In this document: positions 61,862-64,000 of the stretch, one piece after another
Layout of the letters: each line of letters opens with the position of its first letter
Numbering within the stretch: the stretch's first letter is position 1
Source: an uncultured Planctomycetaceae bacterium
GTDB lineage: Bacteria; Planctomycetota; Planctomycetia; Pirellulales; Thermoguttaceae
Reading direction: 5' to 3'
Assembly: GCA_946408825.1 (NCBI GenBank)
Contig: CAMJTU010000004.1
Coordinates: 114,813 to 178,812 of the forward strand
DNA: 64,000 nt
The notes under the pieces: model-generated
The model's database searches: none
What the model saw: only the letters and a program-made list of their open reading frames with translations
What the model was told of the DNA's origin: nothing
Program-made: the position numbers and the translations under genes

Positions 61862-61890
61862 TTGACAGGCGGGCGTCCGATCCGTATACT
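61862..61890 (+). promoter_or_regulatory. Strong sigma70 promoter of the DUF1080 gene
   Basis: Consensus TTGACA (61862-61867) and TATACT (61885-61890) with a 17-bp spacer, 74 bases before the start codon. The best promoter in the window. Confidence 0.75.
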
Positions 61891-61963
61891 CTTAGTCGCG
61901 CGATTACAAGGTTTGCGACGCGCTTTACGACGTCCCTTTATTTCATCGCATAGGAGCTTCATC

Positions 61964-63382
61964 ATGAAAATTCAAGCGCTCTTTTTATCCGCCGCGTTAC
62001 TTTTAAACGGCGTTATGCTATTCGCTCAAGAATCGACGGAAAACGCGCCGCAAAAGGCGGAAGCGACGGCGACTCGAACCGTTCCCCAGCCGCGATACGT
62101 GGACAGGCCGCGCAACGCGATCGGAATCGGCGCGGGGATCACGAAACTCTTTCGCTTGACCGACGGTCCCGTTCCGCTCTTTGGCGAGAACCTCGAAAAC
62201 GCCGATTTCCCAGAAGGCTCGTGGGAACTCAACGATCAGAAGGAACTCTGCGCCAATAAAGACGCGGTTATCTGGACGAAAGAAAAATATTCCGCGTTTC
62301 TCTGCTCGTTCGATTTCAACCTCTCCGAAGGCGCCAACGGAGGGTTCCTCTTCCAGTGTTCCGATAAGGACAATTGGATCCCCAACACGCTCGAGATTCA
62401 GCTCCTCGACGACGCGGGCAAAGAGCCGAACTATCATTCGTGCGGCGCGTTCTACGGGTTCCAAGCGCCCTATGTGAACGCGACAAAGAAGCCGGGCGAA
62501 TGGAACACAATGTCGATCGTTTGCGAAGGGCGGCTCGTCTCGGTCGCTCTCAACGGCAAACTCGTAAACCGCATCGACACGGCGGAATGGTTCAACCCCG
62601 CCGTCGGTCCCGACGGAACGGAAATCGAAGAGAAGTTCCGAGGCAAAACGCTCGCGTCCTTTGAACCTTACGGCTATATCGGGTTCCAAGGGCTTCACGG
62701 AAACGCGCCGATCAAAATTCGCAACGTCCAGTTTTCGCCGATTCGCAACGCCGACACGACGCAAGAAGGCTGGCGTTCCTGCTTCGGCGACAAGCTTGAG
62801 AACGCCGACTACGATCCCAACGTCTGGTCGATCGACGAAGACGGAATCCTCCGCGCGAACAAAGACGAAATGATCTGGCTCAAAGACGAGTATAAGAACT
62901 TCAAACTCGACTTTGAGTTCAGAACGACCAAAGACGCCAACAGCGGCGTCGTCATCCAGGCGACCGACCGCGCGAACTGGATTCCCAACTCCCTTGAAGT
63001 TCAGATTTACGATTCCTTCGGAAAGGCCGCCGACCTCGGTTCTTGCGGCGCAATCTACGGACGTCGCGCGCCCGACTTCAACGTCTGCAAAGCGCCCGGC
63101 GAATGGAACCATATGACGATTTCCGTCCTCGGGCCCGATATTTACGTCGTCCTCAACGATCAGCTCACGACCCACATGCTCAAATCCCACTGGAAGAAAG
63201 CAGACGAAAACCCGGACGGCTCCAAGCCGTTCGACTGGCTGATCAACAAGGCACCCGCCGAGACGCCCCTCGTCGGTTCAGTCGGATTCCAGGGACTCCA
63301 TGAAAAGAATCCCGTCGAATATCGCAATATCATGATCTGGGGAAAGCCCATAGCGAAGCCCGAAACCGACGAGAACAAATAA
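61964..63382 (+). CDS. Secreted protein with two DUF1080 (3-keto-disaccharide hydrolase) domains
   Basis: 472 aa from the ATG at 61964 with AGGAG eight bases upstream. Signal peptide KIQALFLSAALLLNGVMLFA, cut before QES. Two tandem concanavalin-like DUF1080 domains: the first from LFGENLENADFPEGSWELND to GYIGFQGLHGNAPIKIRNV, the second from FGDKLENADYDPNVWSID to GSVGFQGLHEKNPVEYRNI. Both hold the DNWIPN(T/S)LE(I/V)Q and PGEWN.M.I blocks. DUF1080 domains bind or hydrolyse modified sugars and are greatly expanded in Planctomycetota. Its strong promoter suggests high expression. The next gene encodes a homologue. Confidence 0.85.
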   Translation: MKIQALFLSAALLLNGVMLFAQESTENAPQKAEATATRTVPQPRYVDRPRNAIGIGAGITKLFRLTDGPVPLFGENLENADFPEGSWELNDQKELCANKDAVIWTKEKYSAFLCSFDFNLSEGANGGFLFQCSDKDNWIPNTLEIQLLDDAGKEPNYHSCGAFYGFQAPYVNATKKPGEWNTMSIVCEGRLVSVALNGKLVNRIDTAEWFNPAVGPDGTEIEEKFRGKTLASFEPYGYIGFQGLHGNAPIKIRNVQFSPIRNADTTQEGWRSCFGDKLENADYDPNVWSIDEDGILRANKDEMIWLKDEYKNFKLDFEFRTTKDANSGVVIQATDRANWIPNSLEVQIYDSFGKAADLGSCGAIYGRRAPDFNVCKAPGEWNHMTISVLGPDIYVVLNDQLTTHMLKSHWKKADENPDGSKPFDWLINKAPAETPLVGSVGFQGLHEKNPVEYRNIMIWGKPIAKPETDENK

Positions 63383-63389
63383 ATAAAGT

Positions 63390-63432
63390 CGCGACGTCTC
63401 TCGAAATACGTCTATTTCGACGGGGCGTCGCG
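63390..63432 (+). terminator. Nested hairpin behind the DUF1080 gene
   Basis: CGCGACG (63390-63396) / CGTCGCG (63426-63432) encloses TCGAAATA (63401-63408) / TATTTCGA (63413-63420). There is no immediate T-run, so it may be an mRNA 3'-end stabiliser or a weak terminator. Confidence 0.5.
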
Positions 63433-63485
63433 AGTTGACGTCTTTTAGGTTTCGCAACTTTTTTCTGTTTTTCTCTTTGTGTTCA

Positions 63486-63513
63486 TTGAAACAGGAACGC
63501 GTTTCCGTATAAT
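63486..63513 (+). promoter_or_regulatory. Promoter of the second DUF1080 gene
   Basis: TTGAAA (63486-63491) and TATAAT (63508-63513) with a 16-bp spacer, 85 bases before the start. Confidence 0.6.
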
Positions 63514-63597
63514 TCGGGAAAGTTGTTAAACGCCGCGCCCTCGCCGATATGGACAAGGCGTCGCGCGGCGCGATCCCCCCTTTTTGAAAGGTCAAAA

Positions 63598-64000
63598 ATG
63601 AGACTTTCCACACTCTCTCTTATGGTCGCGTTCCTTCTCGTCGGCGCGACGGCGTTCGCCCAGCCTCCTCAGGGCGGTCGTCCCGACGGTCCTCGTCCGA
63701 ATCAGATGCGCGGTCCTCGCGGCGGATTCTTTGGCGGATTCATGGGAATGCGTCCCGACGGTCAGAAGCCCCTCTTCGGCGAGAACCTTGAAGACGCCGA
63801 TTTCCCGGAAGGCGTCTGGTATCTCAACGACGACAAAGAACTCTGCGCCAATAAGGACGCGGTCATCTGGACCAAGGCCAAGTATTCCGCGTTCGTCTGC
63901 TCCTTCGAGTTCAACCTCTCCGAACACACGAACAGCGGATTCTTGATTCAGTGCTCCGACAAGGACAACTGGATTCCGAACACGATCGAAATTCAGCTCC
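63598..64000 (+). CDS. Secreted DUF1080-domain protein (3' end outside window)
   Basis: 134 codons are visible. GAAAGG lies nine bases before the ATG. Signal peptide MRLSTLSLMVAFLLVGATAF with cleavage before QPPQ, then a Gly/Arg/Pro-rich linker (GGRPDGPRPNQMRGPRGGFF) and the start of a DUF1080 domain (LFGENLEDADFPEGVWYLND, SDKDNWIPNTIEIQL). It closely matches the first domain of the upstream gene, so the pair arose by tandem duplication. The frame is open to the right edge. Confidence 0.88.
   Translation, partial: MRLSTLSLMVAFLLVGATAFAQPPQGGRPDGPRPNQMRGPRGGFFGGFMGMRPDGQKPLFGENLEDADFPEGVWYLNDDKELCANKDAVIWTKAKYSAFVCSFEFNLSEHTNSGFLIQCSDKDNWIPNTIEIQL

Noticed and set aside
24049..64000. tRNA, rRNA, tmRNA and CRISPR arrays
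   Set aside because: I looked for cloverleaf-like, rRNA-conserved and regularly spaced repeat patterns and saw none; smpB has no adjacent ssrA in this window.

Overview
The window looks like a planctomycete chromosome, probably from an animal-gut relative of the Pirellulales (Thermoguttaceae-like). Reasons seen in the sequence: a giant secreted protein whose N-terminus carries the planctomycete LEPR-xLL-type motif (here LEALEERQLLS); secreted DUF1080 (3-keto-disaccharide hydrolase-like) proteins; a cluster of unusual type II secretion pseudopilins; an LpxA, implying an outer membrane with lipid A; and accessory families (DUF3791/DUF3990, COG2865-type remnants) that I associate mainly with gut bacteria. 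The native genes are GC-rich with many GAC/GCG/GTC codons; the restriction-modification segment is visibly more AT-rich.

Layout. (1) 1-24048, minus strand: one open reading frame of at least 8016 codons that runs off the left edge. In order it has the LEPR-type motif, a degenerate IdeS/C66-like cysteine-protease domain, two metzincin-type zinc metallopeptidase domains each followed by a PPC-like domain, then four rounds of [SLREA-type signature - parallel beta-helix rungs - CARDB-like domain], including a block of roughly 3100 residues of near-identical rungs. All large plus-strand open frames over this region are antisense shadows. (2) 24.9-30.2 kb: an exported protein of unknown function, lpxA, a zinc-ribbon tail-anchored protein, and a remnant of a COG2865-type regulator. 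(3) 30.2-39.1 kb: an AddB-like nuclease, an enlarged RhaT-family symporter, four small proline-rich exported proteins (three clearly related and sharing leader elements), and a small lipoprotein. (4) 39.3-47.8 kb: a pseudopilin operon (GspG-, H-, I- and J-like, all greatly enlarged by low-complexity segments) followed by a multi-pass membrane protein. (5) 47.9-49.7 kb: smpB-mutY. (6) 49.9-61.8 kb: a defence/toxin-antitoxin island with dinJ-yafQ, an Xre regulator, a complete type I restriction-modification set (hsdM-hsdS-hsdR), a DUF4062 protein directly behind it, a HipA-like kinase, a frameshifted COG2865 remnant, and a DUF3791-DUF3990-DUF3791 triplet. (7) 61.9-64.0 kb: two secreted DUF1080 proteins, the second cut by the right edge.

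The most unusual items are the giant surface protein with its catalytically dead C66-like domain beside two intact-looking metallopeptidase domains; the Met/Gly-repeat GspG and the LGGSL-type motif shared by its partner pseudopilins; the structured leaders in front of the proline-rich exported paralogues; and the overlapping DUF3791-DUF3990-DUF3791 genes. Everything here was read by eye and hand translation; no database search was possible.
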